A stretch of 6,892 nucleotides of DNA from JAXFPC01 sp034180005 (GTDB lineage Bacteria > Bacillota > Negativicutes > Acidaminococcales > Acidaminococcaceae), in assembly GCA_034180005.1 (NCBI GenBank), contig JAXFPC010000014.1, forward strand, positions 1-6,892, read 5' to 3'. Made by a program: the position numbers and the translations under genes. The notes beneath the pieces are model-generated. The model was not told the DNA's origin. It saw only the letters and a program-made list of their open reading frames with translations, and ran no database searches. Shown one piece after another: positions 1 through 6,191 of this stretch. Positions within the stretch are counted from its first letter, which is position 1. Every line of letters begins with the position of its first letter.

Positions 1-17
1 TAAATCCCTCTAAAAGA

Positions 18-49
18 AAAACTCCGCGGAAATTCTTCCGCGGAGTTTT
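18..49 (-). terminator. Rho-independent terminator of the YegP-like gene
   Basis: A perfect 14-bp stem (18-31 with 36-49; GC core CTCCGCGG/CCGCGGAG) closes on the 4-base loop ATTC. Read on the minus strand it is followed by a T-rich tract (CTTTTA after the TTTT of the stem). It lies about 30 bases past the stop codon of the gene ending at 80, so it should end that transcript. Confidence 0.93.
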
Positions 50-79
50 GCAATATAAATTCACAGCATAACGAAAATA

Positions 80-457
80 TTATTTTTCTTCTTCAAGCAC
101 GACAACAGCGTCCACAGCATTCTTTTTCACAGACGCAATGCCGTTTTTGCATCCGGTCAAAGCTTTATAGCCTTCACCCGTTGCAATAACTTGTCCGTTA
201 GTAGCTTTCAGACGAAAACGAAATTCACCGGCCTTATCCTTATAGATTTCGAATTTAGGATGCTTCTCCGCAGTAAATCCTTCCACGGTCTGATCCTCAA
301 CAGCAGCAATAGGAGCATTTTTTATAACACTGGCAATACCCTTGCGACAGTACACTTCCCCCTTGTAAACCTGGGACGTAGCGATAACTTCGCCGTTACC
401 CGCTTTAAGATTAAACTTTGTACCAGTCTTCGTTTGAGAAATAACAAACTTACCCAC
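80..457 (-). CDS. YegP-family (DUF1508) protein with two tandem domains
   Basis: A 125-residue protein made of two copies of the DUF1508/YegP fold, at about residues 2-48 and 67-113. Each copy has a strand-rich start (KFVISQ / KFEIYK), then NG(E/Q)VIAT, then C-x-x-GIASV-x-KNA. One cysteine sits at the same place in each copy (C37, C103). Two-domain forms are the usual length for E. coli YegP-like proteins. The molecular function of the family is not established; members are small, soluble and cytoplasmic. No signal peptide or membrane segment is visible. The start is GTG at 455-457, chosen because AAGGAGGA lies six bases upstream and the repeat begins directly after it. It appears to be transcribed alone: a promoter lies just upstream and a strong terminator just downstream. 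The family call is firm; the cellular role is unknown. Confidence 0.93.
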   Translation of the reverse strand: MGKFVISQTKTGTKFNLKAGNGEVIATSQVYKGEVYCRKGIASVIKNAPIAAVEDQTVEGFTAEKHPKFEIYKDKAGEFRFRLKATNGQVIATGEGYKALTGCKNGIASVKKNAVDAVVVLEEEK

Positions 458-463
458 GATAAA

Positions 464-471
464 TCCTCCTT
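464..471 (-). promoter_or_regulatory. Ribosome binding site for the YegP-like gene
   Basis: On the minus strand this reads AAGGAGGA, close to the ideal anti-16S match, six bases before GTG at 455-457. It decides the GTG start, since no ATG is available at this position. Confidence 0.9.
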
Positions 472-491
472 ACAATTATATTGCTACCCTA

Positions 492-520
492 ATTCTATGC
501 CATAACCGCGCAAAACACAA
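492..520 (-). promoter_or_regulatory. Probable sigma-70-type promoter of the YegP-like gene
   Basis: On the minus strand TTGTGT (515-520) and TAGAAT (492-497) are separated by exactly 17 bases. This gives an untranslated leader of roughly 28 bases carrying the ribosome binding site. A perfect TATAAT lies nearer the gene (about 476-481), but its start point would fall inside the ribosome binding site, so it is less likely to be the working element. Confidence 0.55.
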
Positions 521-559
521 GCACTTTTTAAGCAAAAGCACTCTTTCTTTTTCTACTTA

Positions 560-1936
560 CTACTTCTCGACTAAATATCCCAACAAAATGCCTACTTCCC
601 GATTTAAATTTTTGCCTTTATATTTTTTGTTTAAAGACAAAATCAACTGTTTAAGTGTATTTTCAGCCGCAACACCATCCATATATGCTTTTAATTCAGA
701 TGCTGCTTGAGAAAATTCTTTTCCGTCTATGGACTTCGCAATATAATAACAATTTTCCGTCATTGCAGGAAGCTCATAGGATGGGCAAACATCCTTCAAC
801 TCGTAGAATCTGCAAATATAATCCGCGAGCTTCTCACCTAAAGCCGTATTTTTGACGGCGCTAATTCTCTCAAGCTCCGTCAGGCATCGATATAAAACCG
901 AAGTCAAGCTGCCGCTCTCCGCAAGCAAGACTAAAGAGGAAGCTATTCCTTCTTTTTCCTGCAAAAATGCTTTATACAACGCACCCTTCTCCGTAACAAG
1001 TTCTTCTTTTTGCCGAAGCTCTGACAGTTTTTTCTCTGCATACAAAATATCTTTATAGGCCTTAACCGCTTTTATCCACGAAGCAACGTCGGTTTTTGCT
1101 TCTTCCAAGTTTTCTTCGGCGGATACATAAGAAATAAAGGAAAGAAAACTGCGCAAATACAGCAGCTGTTTTTTCAGCGAAGATATTTTTACGGTACCTA
1201 TGCCGTTTTCCTTTATACTTTTCTGCAATTCTGTGAGTAATCCGCCTCTATACAACAACATCGGAAACAATCCAGAAAATCCGTTCTTGAGAGAAGTTTT
1301 TTTTGGTTTCGCTCTTTTTGTGAAATATATGTTGTTTAAAGCCATACCGCGTTCATATTTACTGCGAATCTCCGGGAATAACGGAACGCTTCCTGCTAAA
1401 GCTGCTGCCAAAGAAAAAAGACCTGTCCTCTCCCCTTTGACAAGTTCCAACTCTATTTCTTCCACCGGTTCGCTCAAGTCACCAGAGAAAATATTTCCGC
1501 TATCAACCGCCAACTCTATAACGGCGCCTTCGTAATCAAGCAAATAAGTGACTCGTCGTACCTCAACACTGAAAAGTTTTTTTACGCCTTCCGGCGCCAA
1601 CTCTTCAGGCTCTTTCACCAAACCTAAATTTTTAAAACCGGTCAGTAGCGGCGTTTCCGTTTCAAGCTGCTGCGTTAACTCCATGCGACTGCTCAATCCT
1701 CCGTTGGCGACATCTCCATCCAACTTTATCGTAGCTTCATAGGTGCCGTCCCCTTTAGATCGTACACGATAGGCCATACCGTTCTGAAAAAAATCAAGAT
1801 TTTCGCTGTCATAATACACGCTTACCAGACTGCGCTTTTTCATAGATTTTTGACGCAAAGCGCTTTTCACAAACGTCAATTTTAAAATCTCAGCTACAAT
1901 TCTTTTATTCGCAACAAATTTAATTTCTGTTTCCAT
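560..1936 (-). CDS. CYTH-CHAD domain protein (inorganic triphosphatase-like) with a degenerate, histidine-free CHAD domain
   Basis: A 458-residue protein. Residues 1-205 form a CYTH (triphosphate tunnel) domain: the E-x-E-x-K signature is E2-T-E4-I-K6, followed by VYYDS (40-44), YRVR (56-59), ATIKLDG (68-74), RMEL (84-87), EVRRVTY (125-131), VIELAVDSGNI (139-149), EEIELEL (159-165) and RSKYERG (191-197). These charged residues line the metal and triphosphate tunnel in known CYTH enzymes. Residues about 220-458 are helical and match the layout of a CHAD domain (VKISSLKKQLLYLRSFL, 249-265, aligns with the usual VHxxRVxxRRLRs helix), but the histidine is lysine and the protein has no histidine at all. 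ATG at 1936 is preferred to the upstream in-frame ATG at 2038, because that extension only re-reads the neighbouring gene and lacks family similarity. The start lies one base after the stop of the upstream VTT gene, so coupled translation is likely. Triphosphatase activity and a polyphosphate link are inferences. Confidence 0.88.
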   Translation of the reverse strand: METEIKFVANKRIVAEILKLTFVKSALRQKSMKKRSLVSVYYDSENLDFFQNGMAYRVRSKGDGTYEATIKLDGDVANGGLSSRMELTQQLETETPLLTGFKNLGLVKEPEELAPEGVKKLFSVEVRRVTYLLDYEGAVIELAVDSGNIFSGDLSEPVEEIELELVKGERTGLFSLAAALAGSVPLFPEIRSKYERGMALNNIYFTKRAKPKKTSLKNGFSGLFPMLLYRGGLLTELQKSIKENGIGTVKISSLKKQLLYLRSFLSFISYVSAEENLEEAKTDVASWIKAVKAYKDILYAEKKLSELRQKEELVTEKGALYKAFLQEKEGIASSLVLLAESGSLTSVLYRCLTELERISAVKNTALGEKLADYICRFYELKDVCPSYELPAMTENCYYIAKSIDGKEFSQAASELKAYMDGVAAENTLKQLILSLNKKYKGKNLNREVGILLGYLVEK

Positions 1937-1937
1937 A

Positions 1938-2621
1938 TTACTTTCCACTCTCACCAGATCCTTCCAAAAAACTTTGTTTCTTTCGCAACCACCACAATAA
2001 CGGCACGCCAAAAGCTGCAAACAGCCACAATGCTGCACTGCCGAAAGTTCCGTTCATCCAGCTTGCTCCTAAAAAGTTATATGCAGCTGCCCCGGGAAGC
2101 ATTCCCAGAACTGTTGCTGCAACATACGTATAAACACGCACCCTGACGCTGCCGGCGGCAATACTCACCGGATCATATGGAAATACCGGCACTATTCGCA
2201 GAACAAACATTTTTTGAAAGCTTTTTTCTGCCACCAAATAACGCTTCAAACGTTCGCCCCTCGTACCGCCGAAATTTTCCAGTATCCAGCTGCCTCCACC
2301 GAAACGCCCCAACAAATAACAAAACAGCGCGCAGCCCAACCCACCCGCGAGCAAAAGGAGCATACCCAACCAGGGACCGAAAAGAATTCCTGCGCTTAAG
2401 TTAAGTAACAAAGCCGGAATAAACAGCAACGGGCGAAAAGTATATACAAAGACATAAGCCAGCGGAGCCATAGCACCATATGAGGCAACCCACTCTTTAA
2501 GTTCTGTCGCCGAAGTCGGGTGCGGAACATTCGGAGCTACATATATCGCACATGACAAAAAAATAACAGCGCTTATATACATTCCTGCTCGCAGAAATAA
2601 AATTTTTCTTCTGTCGCTCAC
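1938..2621 (-). CDS. TVP38/TMEM64 (VTT, DedA-like) family integral membrane protein
   Basis: A 227-residue membrane protein. Hydrophobic segments lie near residues 12-30, 52-75, 80-104, 160-185 and 194-211. The family core is clear: PLLFIPALLLNLSAGILFG (64-82), then GLGCALFCYLLGRFGG (94-109), which gives the glycine-rich re-entrant region. FVLRIVPVFPYDPVSIAAG (139-157) and ATVLGMLPG (169-177) follow. The length is typical for TVP38/YdjX-like proteins. VTT-domain proteins act as lipid scramblases or lipid-carrier transporters, and some bacterial DedA proteins move undecaprenyl phosphate; the substrate of this subfamily is not known. The start is GTG at 2619-2621, backed by GGGAG seven bases upstream and a good promoter. 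It is the first gene of an operon and its TAA is one base before the ATG of the CYTH-CHAD gene. Confidence 0.9.
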   Translation of the reverse strand: MSDRRKILFLRAGMYISAVIFLSCAIYVAPNVPHPTSATELKEWVASYGAMAPLAYVFVYTFRPLLFIPALLLNLSAGILFGPWLGMLLLLAGGLGCALFCYLLGRFGGGSWILENFGGTRGERLKRYLVAEKSFQKMFVLRIVPVFPYDPVSIAAGSVRVRVYTYVAATVLGMLPGAAAYNFLGASWMNGTFGSAALWLFAAFGVPLLWWLRKKQSFLEGSGESGK

Positions 2622-2628
2622 AATTAAC

Positions 2629-2633
2629 TCTCC
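2629..2633 (-). promoter_or_regulatory. Ribosome binding site supporting the GTG start of the VTT gene
   Basis: On the minus strand GGGAG (within AAAGGGAGAG) lies seven bases before GTG at 2619-2621. It is the only good Shine-Dalgarno match near the first residues of this protein. Confidence 0.75.
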
Positions 2634-2645
2634 CTTTACATGCTA

Positions 2646-2674
2646 ATTATAAAACGCTTCCTTATTTGGCGCAA
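2646..2674 (-). promoter_or_regulatory. Promoter of the VTT / CYTH-CHAD operon
   Basis: On the minus strand TTGCGC (2669-2674) and a perfect TATAAT (2646-2651) are separated by 17 bases. The predicted start near 2639 leaves a leader of about 18 bases with the ribosome binding site. The -35 box overlaps one of two TTGGCG direct repeats (2666-2671 and 2685-2690, plus strand) and lies within an ATTTG/CAAAT dyad (2664-2668, 2681-2685), which could be an operator. Confidence 0.7.
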
Positions 2675-2691
2675 GTATGACAAATTGGCGA

Positions 2692-2718
2692 AATAAAGGC
2701 AAAGCTCTTGACTTTATT
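2692..2718. repeat. Inverted repeat AATAAAG / CTTTATT in the divergent promoter region
   Basis: AATAAAG (2692-2698) pairs with CTTTATT (2712-2718) across a 13-base spacer, and GGCAA/TTGCC (2698-2702, 2717-2721) shares the same centre near 2705. It overlaps the -35 box of the rightward promoter and lies just upstream of the leftward one, so a regulator bound here could affect both. No regulator is identified. Confidence 0.4.
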
Positions 2719-2736
2719 GCCTACAAACCTGATAAT
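2708..2736 (+). promoter_or_regulatory. Promoter of the gamma-carbonic-anhydrase-like gene
   Basis: TTGACT (2708-2713) and GATAAT (2731-2736) are separated by exactly 17 bases, matching 5 of 6 consensus bases each. Transcription should begin near 2743, giving a leader of about 50 bases before ATG at 2793. Confidence 0.8.
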
Positions 2737-2747
2737 TACCTTGTAGG
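2720..2747. repeat. Inverted repeat CCTACAA / TTGTAGG surrounding the -10 box (candidate operator)
   Basis: A perfect 7-bp dyad (2720-2726 and 2741-2747) with a 14-base spacer is centred on the GATAAT -10 box of the rightward promoter. The two arms end at the -10 box upstream edge and at the predicted transcription start. This placement is typical of a repressor site. The protein that would bind is unknown. Confidence 0.5.
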
Positions 2748-2792
2748 TAGAGGAAATAATTTCTTACAATTTTTACGAAAGCGGTGAAATAA

Positions 2793-3344
2793 ATGATTTT
2801 TAAATTTGAAGCTCAATCTCCCAAAATCGACGAAAAAGCTTATGCTTTTAATACAGCGACATTAATCGGTAAAGTTACGGTCAAAGAGTATGCCAGCATT
2901 TGGCCCGGCGTAACCATCCGCGGTGATGTCAACAGAATTGAAGTTGGACGCTACTCCAACGTTCAGGATAACAGTGTCCTACATGTTGCCGACGAACATC
3001 CATGCATTGTCGGCGATTACGTCACAGTTGGTCACTGTGCTTTACTGCATGCCTGCACCGTCGAGGATCACGTTCTTATAGGCATGCACTCCACGGTACT
3101 TGACGGAGCTGTAATCGGCACAGGTTCCATTGTAGCAGCCGGTGCTGTCGTCACAAAAAACACCATCGTGCCCCCAAATTCGCTTGTTGCGGGTATCCCT
3201 GCAAAAGTCATCAAGACGTTGGGAGAAAAGGAAATGGCCTCCATCCATGCGCAAGCTATCAAATACAAAGATCTTTGGACGAAACGCTACGGTCTGCTGC
3301 CTGATGGCGGCGGCGAAACGTACGGAGGAGAAAAAATCGTCTGA
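2793..3344 (+). CDS. Gamma-class carbonic anhydrase-like hexapeptide (left-handed beta-helix) protein, YrdA/PaaY group
   Basis: A 183-residue protein with hexapeptide repeats (pattern [VIL]GxxxxV) from about residue 20 to 140. The gamma-carbonic anhydrase signature residues are in place: RGD at 43-45, QDN at 58-60, and three histidines at the metal-ligand positions, H64 (SVLHV), H81 (VGH) and H86 (LLH). The YrdA-type stretches LIGMHSTVLDGA (95-106) and SLVAGIPAKVI (130-140) also fit. Family members are trimeric, soluble and bind zinc or another divalent metal between subunits. Some are active carbonic anhydrases, many have no confirmed activity, and relatives PaaY are thioesterases. So the fold and metal site are well supported but the reaction is not. 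It is a single gene with its own promoter (2708-2736). GGTGA lies five bases before the ATG. A hairpin terminator follows. Confidence 0.92.
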   Translation: MIFKFEAQSPKIDEKAYAFNTATLIGKVTVKEYASIWPGVTIRGDVNRIEVGRYSNVQDNSVLHVADEHPCIVGDYVTVGHCALLHACTVEDHVLIGMHSTVLDGAVIGTGSIVAAGAVVTKNTIVPPNSLVAGIPAKVIKTLGEKEMASIHAQAIKYKDLWTKRYGLLPDGGGETYGGEKIV

Positions 3345-3358
3345 TAACATTATGTTAT
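3344..3358. repeat. 15-bp palindrome right after the stop codon of the gamma-CA-like gene
   Basis: ATAACAT (3344-3350) and ATGTTAT (3352-3358) form a perfect dyad around one base and begin on the last base of the stop codon. It is AT-rich, weakly stable as RNA, and sits 15 bases before the main terminator. It may be incidental. Confidence 0.3.
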
Positions 3359-3373
3359 AAATTTATAAAGCTA

Positions 3374-3410
3374 AAAGGCGTCGGCATTTTGCCAACGCCT
3401 TTACTTTTTT
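3374..3410. terminator. Rho-independent terminator between convergent genes, probably bidirectional
   Basis: The stem AAAGGCGT/ACGCCTTT (3374-3381 with 3395-3402), one C-A mismatch, then GGCA/TGCC around a TTT loop. On the plus strand TTTTTT follows at 3405-3410, making a good terminator for the gene ending at 3344. On the minus strand the hairpin is followed by TTTTAGCTTT, and it lies 22 bases past the stop of the gene ending at 3424, so it can serve that gene too. Confidence 0.88.
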
Positions 3411-3423
3411 GCTCTCCGCCTTC

Positions 3424-4632
3424 TTATTTATAAAGAAGAAAAGGCTGCACTTTATCTTGAAAATCCGCAGCTTCTTCACGCCACCGATGAAAAATTTCTT
3501 CCGGCGCTTTTCCGGCGCTCATACTGTCTTCTCCTAAGGCAGCATCCGTCTTATATCCCTGTGCACCATATCCTCTTAACGGAAACTCCAACTTGTCAGG
3601 GTACATTTTTCTTACAGTATGCACAAGCAAATAACCCAGCTCTGGTAAATTCACCCTTTTAACGTCTGTCAAATATATTTCCACACCGTGAACAACCTTA
3701 CCTGAATAAGTGCCATATTTAGGCTCGAAGGCAGCCGTCCTGAAAGCTACACCTTTTAGACCCAATTTTGTCAATTCGTCTTTAAATTTTTCTCCCTCCA
3801 CAAAAGGTGCCCCGACAAAATAAAAAGGTTTCGAAGTCCCTACGCCTACCGACAGATTGGTATCGCCCGCCACACCTGTCACTCCGTACATATATGCTGT
3901 ATCCGCTGTAGGTATCAGCGGCGATGTCATTACCCAAAAAAGCTTTGTATCTTTCCAATACATATGACGCCGCCAGTTGGCAAGAGGTATAATATGTAGC
4001 CTGCAATTCAGTTTCTGTTCTGCATTTATATACCCAGCAAATTCTCCTATGGTTAAACCGTGCCGCAACGGCAGCTGATAGAGTCCTATAAAACTGCTCC
4101 ATTCTGGTTTGAGTATAGGCCCCTCCATTTTCCCGCCCAAGGGATTCGGCCTGTCAAAAATCAGCACTTCTTTGCCTAATTTTGCCGTTTCTTCCATGAT
4201 ATATGCCAAAGAAGAAAAATATGTATAATGACGTATACCTATGTCCTGAATATCAACACAAATAATATCTATCTGTTCCAGCATTTCAGATGTTGGACGT
4301 CTTGTATCACCATACAAACTATATACTTTAATTCCCTTATAAGATGAATCGGCAAAATTTTCACCTGCAGTGACTGCCCCATATAATCCGTGCTCAGGGA
4401 CAAAAATTGCGGTCAAATTAAATCTCTCCCTCAAGATATCTGCCGTATGCCGCAGCATTCTGTCCATTCCTGTCTGATTGGTGAAAAGCCCCACTCGTTT
4501 TCCTTTTAATAATCCCTCGTAAAGCTCAGAACGTTCAACGCCAAGCAAGACACTTTTTTCAGCAAAGCAATATCCGGAAATCATAAACATTAATATGCTA
4601 ATCAAGCCCAAGCAAATTTGTTTCAATTTCAA
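3424..4632 (-). CDS. Exported DUF1343 / NamZ-type exo-beta-N-acetylmuramidase (GH171 family)
   Basis: A 402-residue protein starting with a signal peptide: positive start MKLK, hydrophobic core to about residue 20, and a likely signal peptidase I cut after CFA (22-24). No lipobox is present. Family motifs run in order: GLFTNQTG (48-55), FVPEHGLYG (77-85) with the conserved acidic and histidine residues E80 and H81, SLYGDTRRPT (105-114), VDIQDIGIRHYTY (126-138), IFDRPNPLGG (158-167), EGP (170-172) and GDTNLSVGVGTSKPF (256-270). NamZ of Bacillus subtilis removes MurNAc from the non-reducing end of glycan fragments, in cell-wall recycling. The signal peptide fits action outside the membrane or in a periplasm. 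The start is TTG at 4630-4632; GAGGTGA lies six bases upstream, and the alternative GTG upstream is followed at once by a stop. The gene is single, and no recycling partner gene is visible nearby. Confidence 0.92.
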   Translation of the reverse strand: MKLKQICLGLISILMFMISGYCFAEKSVLLGVERSELYEGLLKGKRVGLFTNQTGMDRMLRHTADILRERFNLTAIFVPEHGLYGAVTAGENFADSSYKGIKVYSLYGDTRRPTSEMLEQIDIICVDIQDIGIRHYTYFSSLAYIMEETAKLGKEVLIFDRPNPLGGKMEGPILKPEWSSFIGLYQLPLRHGLTIGEFAGYINAEQKLNCRLHIIPLANWRRHMYWKDTKLFWVMTSPLIPTADTAYMYGVTGVAGDTNLSVGVGTSKPFYFVGAPFVEGEKFKDELTKLGLKGVAFRTAAFEPKYGTYSGKVVHGVEIYLTDVKRVNLPELGYLLVHTVRKMYPDKLEFPLRGYGAQGYKTDAALGEDSMSAGKAPEEIFHRWREEAADFQDKVQPFLLYK

Positions 4633-4638
4633 TTCAGC

Positions 4639-4645
4639 TCACCTC
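4639..4645 (-). promoter_or_regulatory. Ribosome binding site deciding the TTG start of the NamZ-like gene
   Basis: On the minus strand GAGGTGA lies six bases before TTG at 4630-4632. The GTG contained in it reads GTG-AGC-TGA and stops, so TTG is the only sensible start with this site. Confidence 0.85.
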
Positions 4646-4651
4646 AAAATA

Positions 4652-4660
4652 ATTATACCA
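4652..4660 (-). promoter_or_regulatory. Extended -10 promoter of the NamZ-like gene
   Basis: On the minus strand TGG-TATAAT is a perfect -10 box (4652-4657) with the TGn extension (4658-4660). The -35 region at the usual distance (AATGTT, 4675-4680) is poor, which is typical of extended -10 promoters. The predicted start near 4645 would place the ribosome binding site at the very 5' end of the mRNA. A TTGACA at 4703-4708 has no -10 partner at a normal distance. Confidence 0.5.
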
Positions 4661-4753
4661 CATTGGACGATGACAACATTTGCAGAGATATTCATAAAAT
4701 TTTGTCAATATTTTCCGGGCAATATTTCTTTATTATATGAATTATAACATAAA

Positions 4754-4786
4754 AATCCCCTGTCCAAAAAATTCAGACAGGGGATT
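4754..4786 (-). terminator. Rho-independent terminator of the complete permease gene
   Basis: A perfect 11-bp stem, AATCCCCTGTC (4754-4764) with GACAGGGGATT (4776-4786), has an 11-base loop. On the minus strand it is followed by a TTTTT tract made with the stem end. It lies 15 bases past the stop of the gene ending at 4802. Confidence 0.93.
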
Positions 4787-4801
4787 ATCTAATGTAAGCG
4801 A

Positions 4802-5035
4802 TTATTTACCGGGGAAGAAAGGCCATACCATAGGAATTACTACGAGGGATACTACAAAAGCTACCAATACCAAACCGGTACCTGCTTTTACGTAATCCAT
4901 AAAACCATAACCGCCGGGTCCGAGAACCAAAGTGTTCGGAGGGGTTCCTACAGGAGTAGCGAATGCGCAGGATGCTGCTACAGCTATAGCCATGAGCACT
5001 GCCTTAGGATCAGCTCCCAACTGTTTGGAGATTGC
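4802..5035. repeat. Direct repeat of 6659-6892 (3' end of the permease gene)
   Basis: These 234 bases match 6659-6892 at 228 positions (offset 1857). Bases 4802-4900 and 4917-5035 are identical in the two copies. The six differences are at 4901, 4904-4907 and 4916. Identity starts exactly at the stop codon; the bases beyond it (terminators and spacers) are unrelated. The repeat continues past the window end, so its full length is unknown. Confidence 0.97.
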
Positions 5036-6091
5036 AATGCCGATGGGGCACAGCAGAGCTGCGGATGCAGTGTTGGACATGAATTGTGTCAAGCCGCAAG
5101 AAAGAATGAACAGCACACCGGTAACTACCAACGGGGAAGGAGAACCGCCCATCAAACCTACAGTCCATTGCGCAATCAATTTGCCTGCTCCCGTCTTATC
5201 CATTGCGGAAGACACAGGCATCATTCCCGCGAACAGGAAAATTGTTACCCAGTCAATGGATGCGTATGCTTGTTTCTCTGTCAGACAACCTGTCAGTACG
5301 CAAACCAATGCGCCAACTATTGCTGCCATTTCCAAAGTCACTATACCTTTCAGACCAATCTTATCACCGATAGCCATTACCAGCACTACGCCGAGAAGAA
5401 TAGCTCCGGATACCATCTGTTTGGACTTGCTGGTTTCGTTTGCTTCAATCTCCTGCTCGATTTCCTGATCGGCATCAAGCTGTTTTTTCGGAAGCAGATA
5501 TTTGCCTACGAACATCATGTACAGCATACCTGCAATGGATACAGGGATACCGATCCATGCGAATTCGAAGAATCCGAAAGGAGCAAGACCTGCTGCTGTC
5601 AAAGCGCCGGTGGCGATGATGTTAGGCGGAGTGCCTACCATGGTGATGATACCGCCCCAACCGCAAGCAAATGCCAAAGGCATCAACTGACGGGATGCAG
5701 GAATCTTTGCTGCGGAGCAGATACCCAAAGCTACGGGAAGCAGACATGCTGCCGTACCGGTGTTGGAAAGCACTGCAGAAAGAACCGTACCTACCAACAT
5801 AAGACCGAACATCAGGCTGTTTTCACCTGTGCCGCACATTTTTACTACCGTGTTACCGATAGCTTGTGCCAGACCTGTGTAGAACATCGCTGCACCTACA
5901 ACGAACATGCCTGCGAAAAGTACTACCGTCGAATTGGACAGACCGGAGAATACCTGTTTCGCAGGAATAAGACCGAGGACGCCGCACGCAATAGCAGCGC
6001 CTGTTGCAGTAATTGCCAAAGGTATGATTTCGGTTACAAAGAATAATGCAACTACTGCCAGCAAAAGTAAACATTTAATTGCCGGGGACAT
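4802..6091 (-). CDS. DASS/SLC13 family anion (probable dicarboxylate) permease, complete copy
   Basis: A 429-residue polytopic inner-membrane transporter with the internal inverted duplication of the DASS (divalent anion:Na+ symporter) family. The first half carries SNT at 109-111 and VGTPPN at 152-157; the second half carries SNT at 339-341 and VGTPPN at 381-386. In VcINDY-type proteins the two SNT motifs hold the substrate carboxylates and help form the sodium sites. A charged cytoplasmic loop (about 201-226, KKQLDADQEIEQEIE) separates the halves. The specific anion (succinate, malate, citrate, sulfate) cannot be read from this. The sequence has a single arginine (R134), no histidine and eleven cysteines, which is unusual. 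The ATG at 6091 follows AAAGGAGGA by six bases. It has its own promoter and terminator, so it is likely a single transcription unit. A near-identical second copy begins upstream, beyond 6659. A Na+- or proton-driven uptake role is inferred from the family. Confidence 0.93.
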   Translation of the reverse strand: MSPAIKCLLLLAVVALFFVTEIIPLAITATGAAIACGVLGLIPAKQVFSGLSNSTVVLFAGMFVVGAAMFYTGLAQAIGNTVVKMCGTGENSLMFGLMLVGTVLSAVLSNTGTAACLLPVALGICSAAKIPASRQLMPLAFACGWGGIITMVGTPPNIIATGALTAAGLAPFGFFEFAWIGIPVSIAGMLYMMFVGKYLLPKKQLDADQEIEQEIEANETSKSKQMVSGAILLGVVLVMAIGDKIGLKGIVTLEMAAIVGALVCVLTGCLTEKQAYASIDWVTIFLFAGMMPVSSAMDKTGAGKLIAQWTVGLMGGSPSPLVVTGVLFILSCGLTQFMSNTASAALLCPIGIAISKQLGADPKAVLMAIAVAASCAFATPVGTPPNTLVLGPGGYGFMDYVKAGTGLVLVAFVVSLVVIPMVWPFFPGK

Positions 6092-6097
6092 TTTTAT

Positions 6098-6106
6098 TCC
6101 TCCTTT
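6098..6106 (-). promoter_or_regulatory. Strong ribosome binding site of the complete permease gene
   Basis: On the minus strand AAAGGAGGA lies six bases before ATG at 6091, in an A/T-rich, unstructured leader. This suggests high translation. Confidence 0.92.
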
Positions 6107-6115
6107 AAAAATAAA

Positions 6116-6144
6116 AATTTACGGAAACAGAACCTTTCATTCAA
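6116..6144 (-). promoter_or_regulatory. Probable promoter of the complete permease gene
   Basis: On the minus strand TTGAAT (6139-6144) and TAAATT (6116-6121) are separated by 17 bases and give a leader of roughly 20 bases with the strong ribosome binding site. The -35 box is part of a small dyad, ACCTT (6132-6136) and AAGGT (6143-6147), which could be an operator. Other weaker pairs exist further upstream, so this choice is moderate. Confidence 0.45.
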
Positions 6145-6191
6145 GGTACTCTTTCCCGCACAAAAATCTTAAGTAAATATCGTCGCTAAAT

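Noticed and set aside
521..559. Possible terminator after the CYTH-CHAD gene
   Set aside because: Only a weak CTTTT/AAAAG pairing is present and GTGCTT occurs as a direct, not inverted, repeat. I cannot support a terminator, so some read-through into the YegP-like gene is possible.
1937..2038. An N-terminal extension of the CYTH-CHAD protein from ATG at 2038
   Set aside because: The extra 34 residues are cysteine-rich and overlap the end of the VTT gene in another frame. The CYTH signature begins at the ATG at 1936, as usual for this family.
3042..3350. A 102-codon minus-strand open frame opposite the gamma-CA-like gene
   Set aside because: Antisense shadow of a gene whose metal-ligand residues and hexapeptide repeats are clear.
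4671..4676. TTGTCA as -35 box for the NamZ-like gene
   Set aside because: It is only 13 bases from the TATAAT, too close for a standard promoter.
4932..5468. A 178-codon plus-strand open frame opposite the permease
   Set aside because: Antisense shadow of the same DASS gene; no ribosome binding site or recognisable family.
5084..6046. A 320-codon open frame on the plus strand opposite the permease
   Set aside because: It is antisense to a strongly supported DASS gene, has a cysteine- and histidine-rich composition without domains, and no ribosome binding site. It is a by-product of codon bias in the real gene.
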